Numbered from the stretch's first letter, positions 1 to 11,435 are shown. The stretch: DNA of 64,000 nucleotides from Paracidovorax cattleyae (GCF_900104515.1 NZ_FNJL01000003.1:62001-126000), one strand, 5' to 3'. Program-made: numbers and translations. The notes: generated by a model not told the origin, from the letters alone.

Positions 1-1
1 C

Positions 2-538
2 CGGATCGAGACCGGCACCTCCCCGTCGCCGCAGGCGATCTCCCTCGTGGCGCCGCTGGGCTTCGACATCACCACCGTGGCCGTGGTCGAACGTCTGGAC
101 CCGGCGCGCACCATCGGCATCGACATGCTGGTCGAGGACGCCGCCACCCGCCGCCGGGTGCTGGCCACCAACCCGGCCACGCGCATCGACATCCGCGACG
201 CCGCGCACGCCCTCTTCGCGCGCGATGGCAAGGCCGTGAGCGTGATCCGCGACAGCGGCGGCTTCGTGACGCAGCGCGTGGTGGCCACCATCGTGAACAT
301 CGCCAGCGACATCTGCCAGCAGGGCATCTGCAGTCCTGGAGACATCGAATCGGCCGTCACGCTGGGCCTGGGCTATCCCCTGGGGCCGCTGGCCATGGGC
401 AACCGCTGGGGCCCGGCGAACATGCTGGAGGTGCTGTTCAACCTGCAGACGGTATATGGCGATCCGCGCTACCGACCCAGCCCCTGGCTGCGCCGCCGCG
501 GCGCGATCGGGCTGAGCCTGCTCCACGAAGAGGCCTGA
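2..538 (+). CDS. 3-hydroxyacyl-CoA dehydrogenase, C-terminal part (5' end outside window)
   Basis: Only the last 178 codons are present; the reading frame is open to the left edge, so the start and the NAD-binding Rossmann domain lie outside the window. The visible part matches the C-terminal 3HCDH domain of long (about 500 residue) beta-oxidation or phenylacetate-type dehydrogenases, which oxidise 3-hydroxyacyl-CoA to 3-ketoacyl-CoA with NAD. Supporting stretches are RDSGGFVTQRVVATIVN and LGYPLGPLAMGNRWG, typical of the helical dimerisation domain. A crotonase-fold gene follows 71 bp downstream on the same strand, consistent with a shared acyl-CoA pathway. Family assignment is firm; the substrate (phenylacetate, fatty acid or other) cannot be told. 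Confidence 0.85.
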   Translation, partial: RIETGTSPSPQAISLVAPLGFDITTVAVVERLDPARTIGIDMLVEDAATRRRVLATNPATRIDIRDAAHALFARDGKAVSVIRDSGGFVTQRVVATIVNIASDICQQGICSPGDIESAVTLGLGYPLGPLAMGNRWGPANMLEVLFNLQTVYGDPRYRPSPWLRRRGAIGLSLLHEEA

Positions 539-609
539 CGGTCTCTGGCACGGTGCGCCGCCGGACCGTGCCACCCCCTCCCACGCATCCGCCCGAACAC
601 AGCATCCCT

Positions 610-1392
610 ATGCCCGCAAGACTCGAGAGCAGCACGCACGCCCACCACACCCTCGTGTTGACCATCCACCACCCGGAGATGCGCAATGCGCTCGATCCGG
701 CGATCTGCGTTGCCGGAGTGGAAGCGCTGAACGGCGCGGAGCGCAGTGCCGACGTGCGCGCGGTCGTCATCACCGGGGCCGGCGCGCATTTTTGCGCCGG
801 TGGCAACCTGCAGCGGCTGCAGGAGCGCCGCCAGGAGGACGCAGAGACGCAGGCGCAGGGCGTGGAGGCGCTGCACCAGTGGATCGAAACGCTCAGCACG
901 TACCCGAAGCCCGTCATCGCAGCCGTGGAAGGCGCCGCAGCAGGCGCGGGCTTTTCGCTGGCACTGGCCTGCGACATGGTCATCGCCGCGCGCGATGCGG
1001 CCTTCGTGATGGCCTATGCGGGCGTCGGCCTCTCGCCGGACGGCGGCGCCACCTGGAGCTTGGCACGCACACTGCCGCGCCAGCTCGCCGCCGAACTGCT
1101 GCTGTGCGGCGAGCGCATCGGCGCGGAGCGCCTTCATGCGCTGGGCATCGTGAACCGGCTCGCGCGCCCGGGAGAGGCGCTTACCTGCGCGCTGGCCCTG
1201 GCCGACACCCTCGCCGCGCACGCACCCAACGCGGTCGCCAGCACGAAGGAACTACTTTCGGAGGCACCCGCAAACACCCTCACCCAGCAGCTCGCACGCG
1301 AGCGCGACCAGTTCGTGCGCAACCTGCAGCATCCGAACGCCGGCGAAGGCATCGCCGCCTTCCTCGAGAAGCGCACGCCGCGCTACCGCTGA
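610..1392 (+). CDS. Enoyl-CoA hydratase/isomerase family protein (PaaG-like)
   Basis: A 260-residue crotonase-fold protein. The oxyanion-hole segments are seen at HFCAGGNL and AAVEGAAAGAGFSLALACD. The positions of the two hydratase glutamates (E144 and E164 of rat crotonase) appear to be Ser and Tyr, while an Asp is present in the GLSPDGGATW segment, as in the isomerase PaaG (GLIPDCGGTW). An isomerase role, such as ring 1,2-epoxyphenylacetyl-CoA or 2,3-/3,4-enoyl-CoA isomerisation, is therefore more likely than hydration. The ATG at 610 was chosen over an in-frame GTG at 553 because homology begins just after it. It follows a hydroxyacyl-CoA dehydrogenase by 71 bp, so both probably serve one catabolic operon. 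Confidence 0.8.
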   Translation: MPARLESSTHAHHTLVLTIHHPEMRNALDPAICVAGVEALNGAERSADVRAVVITGAGAHFCAGGNLQRLQERRQEDAETQAQGVEALHQWIETLSTYPKPVIAAVEGAAAGAGFSLALACDMVIAARDAAFVMAYAGVGLSPDGGATWSLARTLPRQLAAELLLCGERIGAERLHALGIVNRLARPGEALTCALALADTLAAHAPNAVASTKELLSEAPANTLTQQLARERDQFVRNLQHPNAGEGIAAFLEKRTPRYR

Positions 1393-1548
1393 GCGCGGTC
1401 CGGCCTGGCCAGGCCCCCGCCGTTGTCCCGCGCCGCACGGCGCGGGCGCGCACAGACACGCGCGCGACATCCGCGGGCCCGCGGCCGCCGGGCGGTCCGG
1501 TCCCGCGGGCGACAATGCTCCCGCTTCCAGTCACGCAAAAGACAGACC

Positions 1549-2268
1549 ATGGACGACCCCATTCTTACCATCGAAGAACGAGAGGCGATCAATACCGGTC
1601 GCTGGTTTTCCTCACTTTCCCCTTCGCTGCGGCACGACATACTCCGATGCGCCTACGTCAAACGCTTCAAGGATGGCGGCCTGATCGCCGCCCGCGGCGA
1701 TCCCCCCGAGGAGTGGATCGCCTGCGCGAAGGGTGCCGTGCGCGTGAGCTCCACGTCGATCTCCGGCAAGCAGATCACGCTGACGTATGTGGAGCCGGGC
1801 ATCTGGTTCGGCGACGTGTCGATCTTCGACGGGGACCGGCGCACGCACGATGCCTACGCGCATGGGGACACCACCATCCTCTGCGTGGCGAAGGCGGATT
1901 TCCGCAAGATCCTCGCCACGCACGTGGAGTTCTACGAAGCGATGCTGCGCCTGCATGCGCGGCGCATCCGCCAGCTCTACGGCCTGGTGGAAGACCTCAA
2001 TACCCTGCCGCTGCGCGCGCGGCTGGCCAAGCAGCTGCTGCACCTCGTGCGCAGCTACGGCATCCCCAGCCTGTCGCAGGGCGACGAGATCCGCATCGGC
2101 CTGCAGCTGGCGCAGGAAGAACTGGCGCAGTTGCTGGGCGCATCGCGCCAGCGCGTGAACCAGGAGCTGAAGGCCATGGAGCGCGAGGACGCCATCCGCA
2201 TCGAGCCGGGCGGCCTCGTCGTGCGCGACCGTGACGTCCTGATGCGCATCGCCGAAGCCGACCACTGA
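1549..2268 (+). CDS. Crp/Fnr family transcriptional regulator
   Basis: A 239-residue DNA-binding regulator. Residues about 35-130 form a cyclic-nucleotide-binding-type beta-barrel (ISGKQITLTYVEPGIWFGDV, then a helix), and residues about 160-235 form an HTH_Crp winged helix whose recognition helix lies in LAQLLGASRQRVNQELKAME. No cysteine cluster for an Fnr-type iron-sulfur centre is seen, so an organic or nucleotide effector is more likely than oxygen. The in-frame ATG at 1549 was preferred to upstream codons because those translate to Arg-rich junk. It sits between catabolic genes and precedes a kinase/acyl-CoA dehydrogenase pair by 48 bp, so it may regulate them; that link is inferred from position only. 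Confidence 0.85.
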   Translation: MDDPILTIEEREAINTGRWFSSLSPSLRHDILRCAYVKRFKDGGLIAARGDPPEEWIACAKGAVRVSSTSISGKQITLTYVEPGIWFGDVSIFDGDRRTHDAYAHGDTTILCVAKADFRKILATHVEFYEAMLRLHARRIRQLYGLVEDLNTLPLRARLAKQLLHLVRSYGIPSLSQGDEIRIGLQLAQEELAQLLGASRQRVNQELKAMEREDAIRIEPGGLVVRDRDVLMRIAEADH

Positions 2269-2316
2269 CGCCGACCTTCCCATCGCCAACGCACCACCTG
2301 CACGGAATCACCGCCC

Positions 2317-3402
2317 ATGCCCTCTTACGAACACTTCACCGGCACCCGCCCCGTTTCCGAGCAGCATGCATTCGACACGGATGCCCTCTCGGCCTGGATG
2401 GCGGAGCAAGTGGAAGGCTTCGAGGGCCCGCTGGCGGTGGAGATGTTCAAGGGCGGGCAGTCCAACCCCACCTTCAAGCTGAACACCCCGGCACGCAGCT
2501 ACGTGATGCGCGCCAAGCCCGGCCCGGTGGCGAAGCTGCTGCCCTCCGCCCATGCCGTGGAGCGCGAGTTCCAGGTGATGGGCGGGCTGGCCGGCACCGG
2601 CGTGCCGGTGCCGCGCATGTTCGCGCTGTGCGAGGACGAATCCGTGATCGGCCGCGCGTTCTACATCATGGAGTTCCTGCAGGGCCGCGTGATGTGGGAC
2701 CAGGCCCTGCCGGACATGGATCCCGCCGGGCGCGGGGCCATCTACGACGAGATGAACCGCGTGATCGCCGCCCTGCACACCGTGCCCTTCGCCGAGCGCG
2801 GCCTCGCGGGCTACGGCAAGCCGGGCAACTACTTCGAGCGGCAGATCGGCCGCTGGAGCAAGCAGTACGTGGCCTCCATCACGCAGCCCATCGAGGCCAT
2901 GGACCGGCTCATGGAATGGCTGCCGGCCCACATGCCCGCGAGCGCGCGCGACGAAAGCCGCGTCTCCATCGTGCACGGCGACTTCCGGCTCGACAACCTG
3001 ATGTTCCATCCCACCGAGCCGCGCGTGATCGCCGTGCTGGACTGGGAGCTCTCCACCCTCGGGCACCCGCTCGCGGATTTCAGCTACCACTGCATGGCCT
3101 GGCACATCCCGCCCGGCATGTTCCGCGGCATCGGCGGCCTGGACCACGCCGCGCTGGGCATCCCCACCGAAGACGAATACATCCGCCGCTACTGCGAGCG
3201 CACCGGCTTCGGCACGCCCGAAGCGCTGCGCGCGGACTGGAACTTCTACCTCGCCTACAACCTGTTCCGCCTCGCCTCCATCCTGCAGGGCATCGCCAAG
3301 CGCGTGGAGGACGGCACCGCGTCCAGCGCCCAGGCGCGCGCCTCGGGCGAAGGCGCCCGCCCGCTGGCCGAGATGGCCTGGGGCTTCGCGCAGCGCATGT
3401 AG
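2317..3402 (+). CDS. Aminoglycoside-phosphotransferase-fold kinase (ACAD10/11 kinase-like, LvaA-like)
   Basis: A 361-residue APH/choline-kinase-fold protein. The catalytic loop is [12 protein letters not shown] (around residue 222), followed by the metal-binding [12 protein letters not shown] motif; the nucleotide-binding N-lobe has [12 protein letters not shown]. It is the stand-alone equivalent of the kinase half of ACAD10/ACAD11. In Pseudomonas putida, LvaA of the same kind phosphorylates a 4-hydroxyacyl-CoA so that a partner dehydrogenase-like protein can eliminate phosphate. The next gene, 73 bp downstream, is an acyl-CoA dehydrogenase of the matching type, so the same pairing is likely here. 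Antibiotic resistance is not implied. Substrate chain length is unknown. Confidence 0.8.
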   Translation: MPSYEHFTGTRPVSEQHAFDTDALSAWMAEQVEGFEGPLAVEMFKGGQSNPTFKLNTPARSYVMRAKPGPVAKLLPSAHAVEREFQVMGGLAGTGVPVPRMFALCEDESVIGRAFYIMEFLQGRVMWDQALPDMDPAGRGAIYDEMNRVIAALHTVPFAERGLAGYGKPGNYFERQIGRWSKQYVASITQPIEAMDRLMEWLPAHMPASARDESRVSIVHGDFRLDNLMFHPTEPRVIAVLDWELSTLGHPLADFSYHCMAWHIPPGMFRGIGGLDHAALGIPTEDEYIRRYCERTGFGTPEALRADWNFYLAYNLFRLASILQGIAKRVEDGTASSAQARASGEGARPLAEMAWGFAQRM

Positions 3403-3475
3403 GCGCCGGCAGGCACGCCCCCGCTGCCCTCTTTCCGCGCACCCGCGCGGCCCGATTTCAACCGGAGACACCGCG

Positions 3476-4750
<1,275 letters not shown>

Positions 4751-4774
4751 GTTGCTGCGCCGACGGTGGCGGCG

Positions 4775-5609
4775 TTACGCGGGCCGGGCTTCGGCCCGCA
4801 GCGCCACCGCCAGCCGCTCCATGTCTGATTCGCGGGTTTGGAGGGCTGGCGCCACCGTCAACACGCCGTACCTGTCGCGCAGCAGCGCCGCGAAGGCATT
4901 CGCCTGGGCCGCCGTGGCCATGCCCGGCTACTTGGTGCCATGATCTGCATTCCCGGCAGCTTGCGCGCTTGCACCACCCACAGGTCGCGCAGGTGGCGCA
5001 ACCTAGTCGGCGTGCCGATCTGGCGGTGCAGGCGCAGCGCCTCGGCAGCGCATCCATGGCGTACTGCGCAGAGTCGTAATCCAGGTCCGCATAGAGCACC
5101 GTGTCGCCAAGCGACAGCCGTAAGTAGTTGATGATGAGCAGCTGCAGCGCCTCGGTAGCGCCGCGCGTGAGCGCCACTTCGGCCACATCGAACCCCGCCG
5201 CCGCGGCCACGGCCTCGCGCGCCGCTCGCCAGTCGGGCCCCATGCGGTTGCGCGCGTAATCGGTGTTCTCGCGGTTCACACGCAACGTCCACCGCAAATA
5301 TTCCTCCAGCACCGGCCGCGCCATCACGCCCCAGTAGCCATTCTCCAGGTTGGACAGACGGGTATCGATGTCGTACAGGCTTCGCACGGCCTCGCAGCGC
5401 GCTGTGTCGGTGGCCACCGAACCACGGGGAGTCGGGAGTTCGGCCCAATCGGTCGCCCGGTCTACGGCAAGGCAGTCAAAAGACGAGTAAGCCTGCGGGG
5501 CAGCGTGGGTTGGGGCGGCGAGAGTAGCGGTGCTCCAGGCCAGCAACGGCGCGGCGGCAGCGGAGCCCAGGAAATGGCGACGATGGGGATAGTGGGATGG
5601 CTCAGACAT
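4775..5609 (-). pseudogene. Decayed class V aminotransferase (isopenicillin N epimerase-like) with Tat signal
   Basis: The first about 190 codons read as a PLP-dependent class V aminotransferase with a twin-arginine signal (HRRHFLGSAAAAPLLAW) and the family stretch LSNLENGYWGVMARPVLEEY. Soon after YAMDALPRR the frame is lost. Further on, a second frame reads GTPTRLRHLRDLWVVQARKL, and a third (shift near 4935) reads AALLRDRYGVLTVAPALQTR to a TAA at 4775, which is the normal C-terminal tail of this family. The full enzyme is about 430 residues; only about 278 codons' worth of DNA remains, so a central piece including the expected PLP-lysine region is missing in addition to frameshifts. No intact product can be made. 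Confidence 0.8.
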
Positions 5610-5721
5610 GGCTGGGCGAATGGAACAAAGGACACATCGCACTAGACCATTAAAACGCATCGGCCAAACAGCGCGCAGGCAGGGTTATGCCTATGTCATG
5701 TGACAGAGGGCATCCCCGCTC

Positions 5722-5800
5722 GCAGGTGGCTGTCCACGGCAGAGGCACCGCTACCGTGCGCAGCCAGATCGCGTCGGTGCCATCCATCTCGCCGCGGCCG
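5722..5800 (-). pseudogene. Short rhs gene remnant
   Basis: On the minus strand this stretch reads GEMDGTDAIWLRTVAVPLP, which parallels [19 protein letters not shown] in the intact RHS protein encoded at 6465-11159. At DNA level the 33 bases starting at 5761 match the corresponding bases at 7219 at 28 of 33 positions. It therefore looks like a leftover of a displaced or partly deleted rhs copy. The rest of the 5610-6081 intergenic region is A+T-richer than its surroundings and holds no gene I can support. Confidence 0.65.
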
Positions 5801-6081
5801 TGTGATTATTTCACTGCCATTAATCCAAAATATACAGCATTAAAACTCCTGAATCCGATTTTCTTGTCGCTCTGGAATCGGCGTTATTACGCAAGCCAAG
5901 CTTCGGAACGCAGAGCTTCGAGCAGCGGCAGTCCAGCCATGCACTCCACTGTAAGCCTGTTCATACGCGAGCAAAGCCGCGCGGTGGATGACCGTGGTCG
6001 GCCAGTGGGGTATCGACGTCCGCGATCGCTACCTGCGAACGTAGAGACAACCCGACACAAGCACTAAACCACGTATGCAAC

Positions 6082-6459
6082 TTAATCAATCTCCAGATTT
6101 ATATTGAAATCAACGAGAATTCTCAACATATCCAATCCTATTTTCTCCCCTCCCGAAACCAGCGTGCAGTAGAGAGTTTTCTTCAGATCCGGTTTTGCAA
6201 AGAAATTTGCCGAATCTTCAGGCATGGCAATCAAATTATTTTTCAACAGGCCTATCGCCCCGTCAATGCTTTCGTCCGGGCATTCAATTTTCAATGAAAG
6301 GTACGATTCTTCATAATTACCTCCCAGCAAGGCTCCCTGAACAGTTTTCCGTTCAGCACCAGCAGCCCAGATTCTCGCGATCGGCAGTTTAATATCAGAT
6401 GCGAGTTTTTCAAGATCACAAGATTCGTGCTTAATTTGAAGGCTAATTTTACTTGGCAT
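6082..6459 (-). CDS. Probable immunity protein of the RHS toxin (DUF4279-like)
   Basis: A 125-residue acidic, cytoplasmic-looking protein beginning 5 bp after the RHS stop codon, the usual position of a toxin's cognate immunity gene. Its pattern (N-terminal beta strand SLQIKHES, then IARIWAAGAERKT, then a helix GAIGLLKNNLIAM and C-terminal LDMLRILVDFNINLEID) resembles DUF4279 proteins, which are often found as immunity proteins beside polymorphic toxins. The family match is by eye and tentative. Codon use is A+T-rich like the 3' part of the RHS gene, so the two probably travelled together. The inferred job is binding and neutralising the RHS C-terminal toxin. Confidence 0.65.
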   Translation of the reverse strand: MPSKISLQIKHESCDLEKLASDIKLPIARIWAAGAERKTVQGALLGGNYEESYLSLKIECPDESIDGAIGLLKNNLIAMPEDSANFFAKPDLKKTLYCTLVSGGEKIGLDMLRILVDFNINLEID

Positions 6460-6464
6460 AATAT

Positions 6465-9400
6465 TTAGCGGCAGAGGCCGGTAGGACGATTTGTAAACTG
6501 ATCTGCAGGGCCATGATTGACTGCGCGACCATTCCGACCGCTTGTAACAACATCGCCGTTAGGAGCAATGCCAGTCCAGTCACGTGCCCCAGCCCCCACT
6601 CCGTCTTTAATATCATGGACATCACCCCGTCCAATTCCCATCTGATCTATCGGCTTGGTGCCTGCAGGTGCATCCACAGGCCTGGATTCATTGCCAGGCT
6701 TTGCAAACATGCGATCCAGCCCGTACCCCAATGTACCCAGACCAATGCCGATGGCAATGTCCGCGCCAGAAATAACAGCTGGGACAAATGGAATCACCAT
6801 CGCAAACTCACCGGTTGGATCATAATACGAAGAAGGATTACCTTTCGCGTATAAAAACCTATTCCAACCACCCTCCAAGCCGATCGGATCGGCGTGTATA
6901 TACCTTCCCGTCGCAGGATCGTAGTACCGATGCAGGTTGTAGTTCAACCCTGTCTCTTCGTCCCACACCTGACCCGGATAACGCAGGTCGAACCGGACCG
7001 GTTCACTGTAATTTCGGCCGGTGCTTTCACCGCTTTGCGCATAGCCTGTGAATCCTGTGGTCGGGTTTGCCTCTCCGAAGCCGGTGGTGAGCCACTGCCA
7101 TACAACCTGACCTTGGGTGTTCGTCAGGCGGCGTGGGGTGTTCAGATGGTCTGCATCGATCGCGTACAGCCGACCGTTGATCTGCGCTGCCACGGGCAGC
7201 GGTCCTGACACAGTGGGCAGCCAGATCACTTCCGTGCTATCCATTTCGCCCGCCGGTGCACCGCTGTTGCTGCTGCGGCGATTGCCATACTGGCCCAGCA
7301 CCGTACTGCCGATACCGTCATCCGCATAAACCGTTTGCAGGGTGATCGCGCTATTGGCGTTCGTACCAGAGATGCGTGCGTCGCTCTTCAAGACCCGCTG
7401 GCCCAGGGCGTTGGTGATGTAGCCCACGGCCAGCGCATTCTGGGGATCGGAAGTCGCACCTGCCCTGGCGATGCGGCCATCAGCACCATAGTGCAGATAG
7501 CTATCGCCCTTCTTCGTGAGCGCCCCGGTGGCGTCCTGGGCATAGGTGACATCGGTGCGGCGCGCTGCGGCGCCTGCGGGCGTGAAGGTCTCGGTGTAGC
7601 CCTTGAGCCGATTGCTGCCCGGCACGGGTTGATAAACCCGCTCCAGCTTGGCCGTTCCTGCCCCGGCAACACTGCTGTGAAAGGATTGGGAACGGTTGCC
7701 ATTGGCATCCAGGGAGTAACCGCTAGAGGTAGCACCCACGGTGTCGCCCAGGCCCCAGCCCTTCGGCAGAGCAGCACTCGCGGGCAGGCTGTGGGCACTG
7801 CCGGTCAAGCGGCCCAGGGCGTCATATGTGAAAGCGCTCGACAGCAGCACCTGCTGCGCAGCACCGCCACTCGCGGCTGGCAGCATATGCTGCTGCTGGA
7901 GACCCGTGAGCCGGCCCGCGGCATCCCAATTCAACTGCGGCAGCACTCGGCTCGACGTCAACCGGCCCGCCACGCTATAGCTTCGCTGTTCTTTCAGGTT
8001 GCCGGCAGCCCAGGTCCAACCCGTAGGTTGCCCCATGGGATTCCAGGTGATTCCAGAGAGCAATATCTGGCCGTTCCATCGCAGCCCGACGAGTTGCCCG
8101 GTAGCGTCGTACTGGAACTGCAGGCGCCGTCCGCTGGGATAGGCGATGCTGGCGAGTGCCCCCGCACCGCCGCTGCCGGCCTCAACGTATGAATACCCCA
8201 CCGACCGGGTATCGCCACTCGAGGCAAGTATTTGCGTCTTGCCCATGATCCTGCCCATCACGTCATAACGGAAACGCGTGGTCACGCCTGGGTCCAGAAG
8301 CTCACTCAAGGCTCCGACACTTGCCTTGGGCGCGTTGTTGGCGTTGTATGTGGCCCCTGTCAGGTCATAGCGCAACACACTCTGCTTTCCGTCAGAAAAA
8401 AGCAGCCGCGTGGTCCTTCCCAAGGCATCCCTGCTGACCTTGGTTGTGCGAGCCAAGGCGTCCGTCCATTGAATGGCACGCCCCATTGCGTCGTATTGGA
8501 CATCCAGCGTACCGATGTCCGAGACCATTTCACGCGTGGGATTACCGCGAAGATCATTGGTATAAGTGGTGGCAACTCCAGCGTAATCAGTCGCGGACTT
8601 CATAACCCCCAGCCCATCGTACGCAAAGCTTGCTGTCTTCTTGTAGGGATCCGTGATCTTCGTGGTCAGACCGAATGCATTTCGGTCGTACTCATACCGC
8701 TGCTGAAGTGCATTGGTTTCGCTGGTCACTCTACCGTCAGGGTCGTAAGCATATATGTTTTTCTCGTTTCCAGACTGCACGCTTTCGAGCTGATTGAACG
8801 TGTTGTATTTCTTTTGTTCCAGCCACACGACCTTACCCGCAGCATCTTTAACCTCCGAGAGGAGCACATTATTGAAGCCATCATAGGCATATCTTCCCGA
8901 GCCACCGCGGTTATCGCGCCAGGTAGAAAGCCTGTGCGCATCATCATAAAAATAATCGACATAATATCCCGAAGGTTCTGATTTTCGCGATATTTTTCCT
9001 ATTTGATTATATTGATAATTCCACGACAAGCCAGAAGAGGATACCTGCGTTACAAGGCGGCGAGGATCGGCACCACTAACGATGTCATATGAAACATCAT
9101 TTGGGCGACGCATGTAGGAAAGATAACCATCCTGGTAATAATAGGAAGTTGTATGCCCAAGAGGATTTTGCACCTCCAGAGGTTTTGGTCCGAATGGATA
9201 TCCGTAATTGTAGATCGTCTTGGCCCCATTGAAATCCGAAGACGAAACCAAGCGCCAACCATCATACTCCCAGGTTCGTACCAATGCTTTGGACGCACCA
9301 TCCGCCTGTGCCGCATCATAGAGCCGTTCACTGGTCAAATTACCGTAAGCATCATAGTCGTATTCAGTGACCCTGCTTCCGTCCTTGATCCTAATAGGAC

Positions 9401-11159
9401 GCCGGAAAACCAAATGCCAGTCCGTACTTACCGCCCTTTCATCTGCACTGCCTGCAGCGTGTGTCACCTTGACAGGCAATTTCCGTTGTTCATTCCAATC
9501 ATAGATATTTCTACGGCCAGCAAAAGATTGCTCCGTTGAGACCAAGCCGGCGGAATTCACGGTTCGTGTAGCTACTGGGTCATAGGCCAAGGCAGGAACT
9601 GCCGAAGCTGTTGTAATAACCATGCTGCCATCTTGACGTGCAAAGCCGAACTCCCGCCGCTGACCTTGAGCATCCTTTACGAGCGCTTTTCCAGAAGCGA
9701 TATTGGAATAATCGAACTCATACGCCAAGACATCACCAGCATGAGCAGCTTTCAGTGTGCGGCCTTGGTCGTCATAGTTGAAACTCGCATACCGCTTACC
9801 ATCTTCATCGATGAGGCCCGTCAACAGCAACGGGTATTTTGAATTTTCATAGACATATTTCTTCGTGTAACTTCCACCGTAGGAAACAGCGCTCAGGCTG
9901 AAGCTCTCAGCGCTAATCCCTGCATACGAGTAGGAAATTATCGATCCGTCCGGCCGATTCATACGTTCGACGAAACGACCGCCGTTCCTTTCGAAAGTGA
10001 TGCTTCTGCCAAAATGATTCCGGATGCCCGTCAATGCAGCACCGAAATATTCATACGAAACGATCCATCCATTCCTATAGCGGCGCTCCAGCAGCTTGCC
10101 TGCGCTGTCAAACTTGAACTTCGAATCATCTTCGGCATATTTAACGTTCCAAAAACCAGAAGCCTGGCTCATGGAGTCCCCCGGCTGCTTGGCGACCCAC
10201 TCTCCTGCCGGGTTTCGGTTGAATTCGCGCTCAAAACCATTACCAAAAACCATGGTGGCAACACCACCAGTCACATTCAAGACAATGGCATGATTATGAC
10301 TCCATTGAGACCCCCACCCATGATTCGGCCGGACAGAGCCCAAAGCCCAGTGATTGCGATAAATGCGAATAAAATCCAGCCCTGATTTTTGCGGATCAAT
10401 AAAATCGGCCTGTTCTTGAAAATTCTCTCCGGTGGCAGGAACCACAGGGTCACCCATACACATTCCGTCCTGGGGGCCTGGGAACGAAGAAACCGGAGCA
10501 GTTCGATCTCCGTCAGGAGAGGGTGGCGGTGGTGCAGGCGGCCCCGGGGGCGGTGGAGGTGGAGGTGGAGGTGGAGGTGGAGGTGGAGGTGGAGGTGGAG
10601 GTGGAGGTGGAGGTGGAGGTGGAGGTGGAGGTGGAGGTGGGGGTGGCGGCGGAGGGGGTGGAGGAGGGGGCGGCGGATCGAGCAGCCACTTGTCAGCACA
10701 CCAGCCGCTTACGGGATCTCTGAGATAGGGATTCTCCGGGCCATTGCTGGGAGGGGGACAAACGCAGTCGTCAGGCCCTTTTCCGTTGTCATATGCCCAA
10801 CGGCTAAATACCCAGCGGGATTCATTCCCCACATACAAAGGATGATTGTTTTCTTTTTTATTGCAAACCCCCAAAATCATGTAAGGGTTGTCCGCATATT
10901 CATTTTCATTCTGTGGACAACGGTCTCCCGCAGGGATGCACAATTGCTGCGATGGAACGACTGCACAATATTTCATCCTTTGCCGCAGGATAGGCTCGAG
11001 CGCAGAACAAACACCACTGGGCTCCGATGAAAGCGGAGTATGGTACACATCTTCCGAAACATAGCCAAAAACCGGACCTCTGACGGGATATTCTGCGTGA
11101 GCGACAGAAATTATACCAAGCCAGCACCATACCCCGAACACTCTTTTTGACCCGAACAT
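6465..11159 (-). CDS. Secreted RHS/YD-repeat protein with polyproline tract and variable C-terminal toxin
   Basis: A 1,564-residue protein. Start 11159 has a GGAGGG site 4 nt upstream; an in-frame ATG at 11180 lies before that site. Residues 1-22 form a Sec signal ([12 protein letters not shown], cleavage before E23). Residues 162-205 are 44 consecutive prolines. DUF6531-like entry follows ([18 protein letters not shown]), then many YD repeats ([24 protein letters not shown]), and the RHS core end [20 protein letters not shown]. The last 114 residues are unlike the core: a hydrophobic stretch, then [19 protein letters not shown], the probable toxin tip. No PAAR or other T6SS adaptor is seen, so export by Sec is more likely than by T6SS. 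Base composition is A+T-richer than flanking genes, suggesting transfer. Confidence 0.9.
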   Translation of the reverse strand: MFGSKRVFGVWCWLGIISVAHAEYPVRGPVFGYVSEDVYHTPLSSEPSGVCSALEPILRQRMKYCAVVPSQQLCIPAGDRCPQNENEYADNPYMILGVCNKKENNHPLYVGNESRWVFSRWAYDNGKGPDDCVCPPPSNGPENPYLRDPVSGWCADKWLLDPPPPPPPPPPPPPPPPPPPPPPPPPPPPPPPPPPPPPPPPPPPPGPPAPPPPSPDGDRTAPVSSFPGPQDGMCMGDPVVPATGENFQEQADFIDPQKSGLDFIRIYRNHWALGSVRPNHGWGSQWSHNHAIVLNVTGGVATMVFGNGFEREFNRNPAGEWVAKQPGDSMSQASGFWNVKYAEDDSKFKFDSAGKLLERRYRNGWIVSYEYFGAALTGIRNHFGRSITFERNGGRFVERMNRPDGSIISYSYAGISAESFSLSAVSYGGSYTKKYVYENSKYPLLLTGLIDEDGKRYASFNYDDQGRTLKAAHAGDVLAYEFDYSNIASGKALVKDAQGQRREFGFARQDGSMVITTASAVPALAYDPVATRTVNSAGLVSTEQSFAGRRNIYDWNEQRKLPVKVTHAAGSADERAVSTDWHLVFRRPIRIKDGSRVTEYDYDAYGNLTSERLYDAAQADGASKALVRTWEYDGWRLVSSSDFNGAKTIYNYGYPFGPKPLEVQNPLGHTTSYYYQDGYLSYMRRPNDVSYDIVSGADPRRLVTQVSSSGLSWNYQYNQIGKISRKSEPSGYYVDYFYDDAHRLSTWRDNRGGSGRYAYDGFNNVLLSEVKDAAGKVVWLEQKKYNTFNQLESVQSGNEKNIYAYDPDGRVTSETNALQQRYEYDRNAFGLTTKITDPYKKTASFAYDGLGVMKSATDYAGVATTYTNDLRGNPTREMVSDIGTLDVQYDAMGRAIQWTDALARTTKVSRDALGRTTRLLFSDGKQSVLRYDLTGATYNANNAPKASVGALSELLDPGVTTRFRYDVMGRIMGKTQILASSGDTRSVGYSYVEAGSGGAGALASIAYPSGRRLQFQYDATGQLVGLRWNGQILLSGITWNPMGQPTGWTWAAGNLKEQRSYSVAGRLTSSRVLPQLNWDAAGRLTGLQQQHMLPAASGGAAQQVLLSSAFTYDALGRLTGSAHSLPASAALPKGWGLGDTVGATSSGYSLDANGNRSQSFHSSVAGAGTAKLERVYQPVPGSNRLKGYTETFTPAGAAARRTDVTYAQDATGALTKKGDSYLHYGADGRIARAGATSDPQNALAVGYITNALGQRVLKSDARISGTNANSAITLQTVYADDGIGSTVLGQYGNRRSSNSGAPAGEMDSTEVIWLPTVSGPLPVAAQINGRLYAIDADHLNTPRRLTNTQGQVVWQWLTTGFGEANPTTGFTGYAQSGESTGRNYSEPVRFDLRYPGQVWDEETGLNYNLHRYYDPATGRYIHADPIGLEGGWNRFLYAKGNPSSYYDPTGEFAMVIPFVPAVISGADIAIGIGLGTLGYGLDRMFAKPGNESRPVDAPAGTKPIDQMGIGRGDVHDIKDGVGAGARDWTGIAPNGDVVTSGRNGRAVNHGPADQFTNRPTGLCR
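10552..10640 (+). repeat. Perfect hexanucleotide repeat (GGTGGA)n inside the rhs gene
   Basis: The six-base unit GGTGGA runs without a mismatch for 89 bases, almost 15 copies, flanked by degenerate G-rich continuation on both sides. On the coding (minus) strand it is alternating CCT and CCA proline codons and makes most of the 44-proline tract. Six-base slippage keeps frame, so the tract can lengthen or shorten by two prolines at a time. The G-rich strand could also form quadruplexes. Confidence 0.95.
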
Positions 11160-11435
11160 TTTCCCTCCAATTAAATTCAATGATTTATTAATATAATTTA
11201 ATAATTATTAATACAACCTAAAAACAACCATCCCCGATTGAAAATTCTCCAAAGTCCAACCATCGCCCTCTTCCAACGACTGGCTGGATGCTAATAAACA
11301 GGCTACGGCTTGAAACCCCAGTTTGCGCTTTGCCCTCAATAAATATTAACGCTAAATCTTGACAGTAGTTAAGTCAATACGCATCTAGACCTCAAGAAGA
11401 AAACTATCGACCCACACACACCGATTGCCTCGTTT
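11160..11435 (-). promoter_or_regulatory. A+T-rich upstream region of the rhs gene
   Basis: 276 bases without a gene. The part next to the rhs start (11170-11216) is almost pure A+T; on the minus strand TTGTAT (11216-11211) is followed after 17 bases by TATTAA, a plausible but weak sigma70-type pair. Further upstream lies an inverted repeat TTGAC-N9-GTCAA (11359-11377), a possible operator. Composition suggests this is the left boundary of the acquired segment. Confidence 0.4.

Noticed and set aside
2317-3402. Aminoglycoside resistance gene
   Set aside because: The fold is APH-like, but sequence type and the neighbouring acyl-CoA dehydrogenase point to acyl-CoA metabolism.
5687-6067. Plus-strand frame of 126 codons in the gap between pseudogene and immunity gene
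   Set aside because: Overlaps the rhs scrap on the opposite strand, has no domain and no ribosome site; region treated as non-coding.
10432-10728. Plus-strand frame encoding a long polyglycine protein
   Set aside because: It is the antisense reading of the polyproline repeat inside the rhs gene; no start site or domain supports it.
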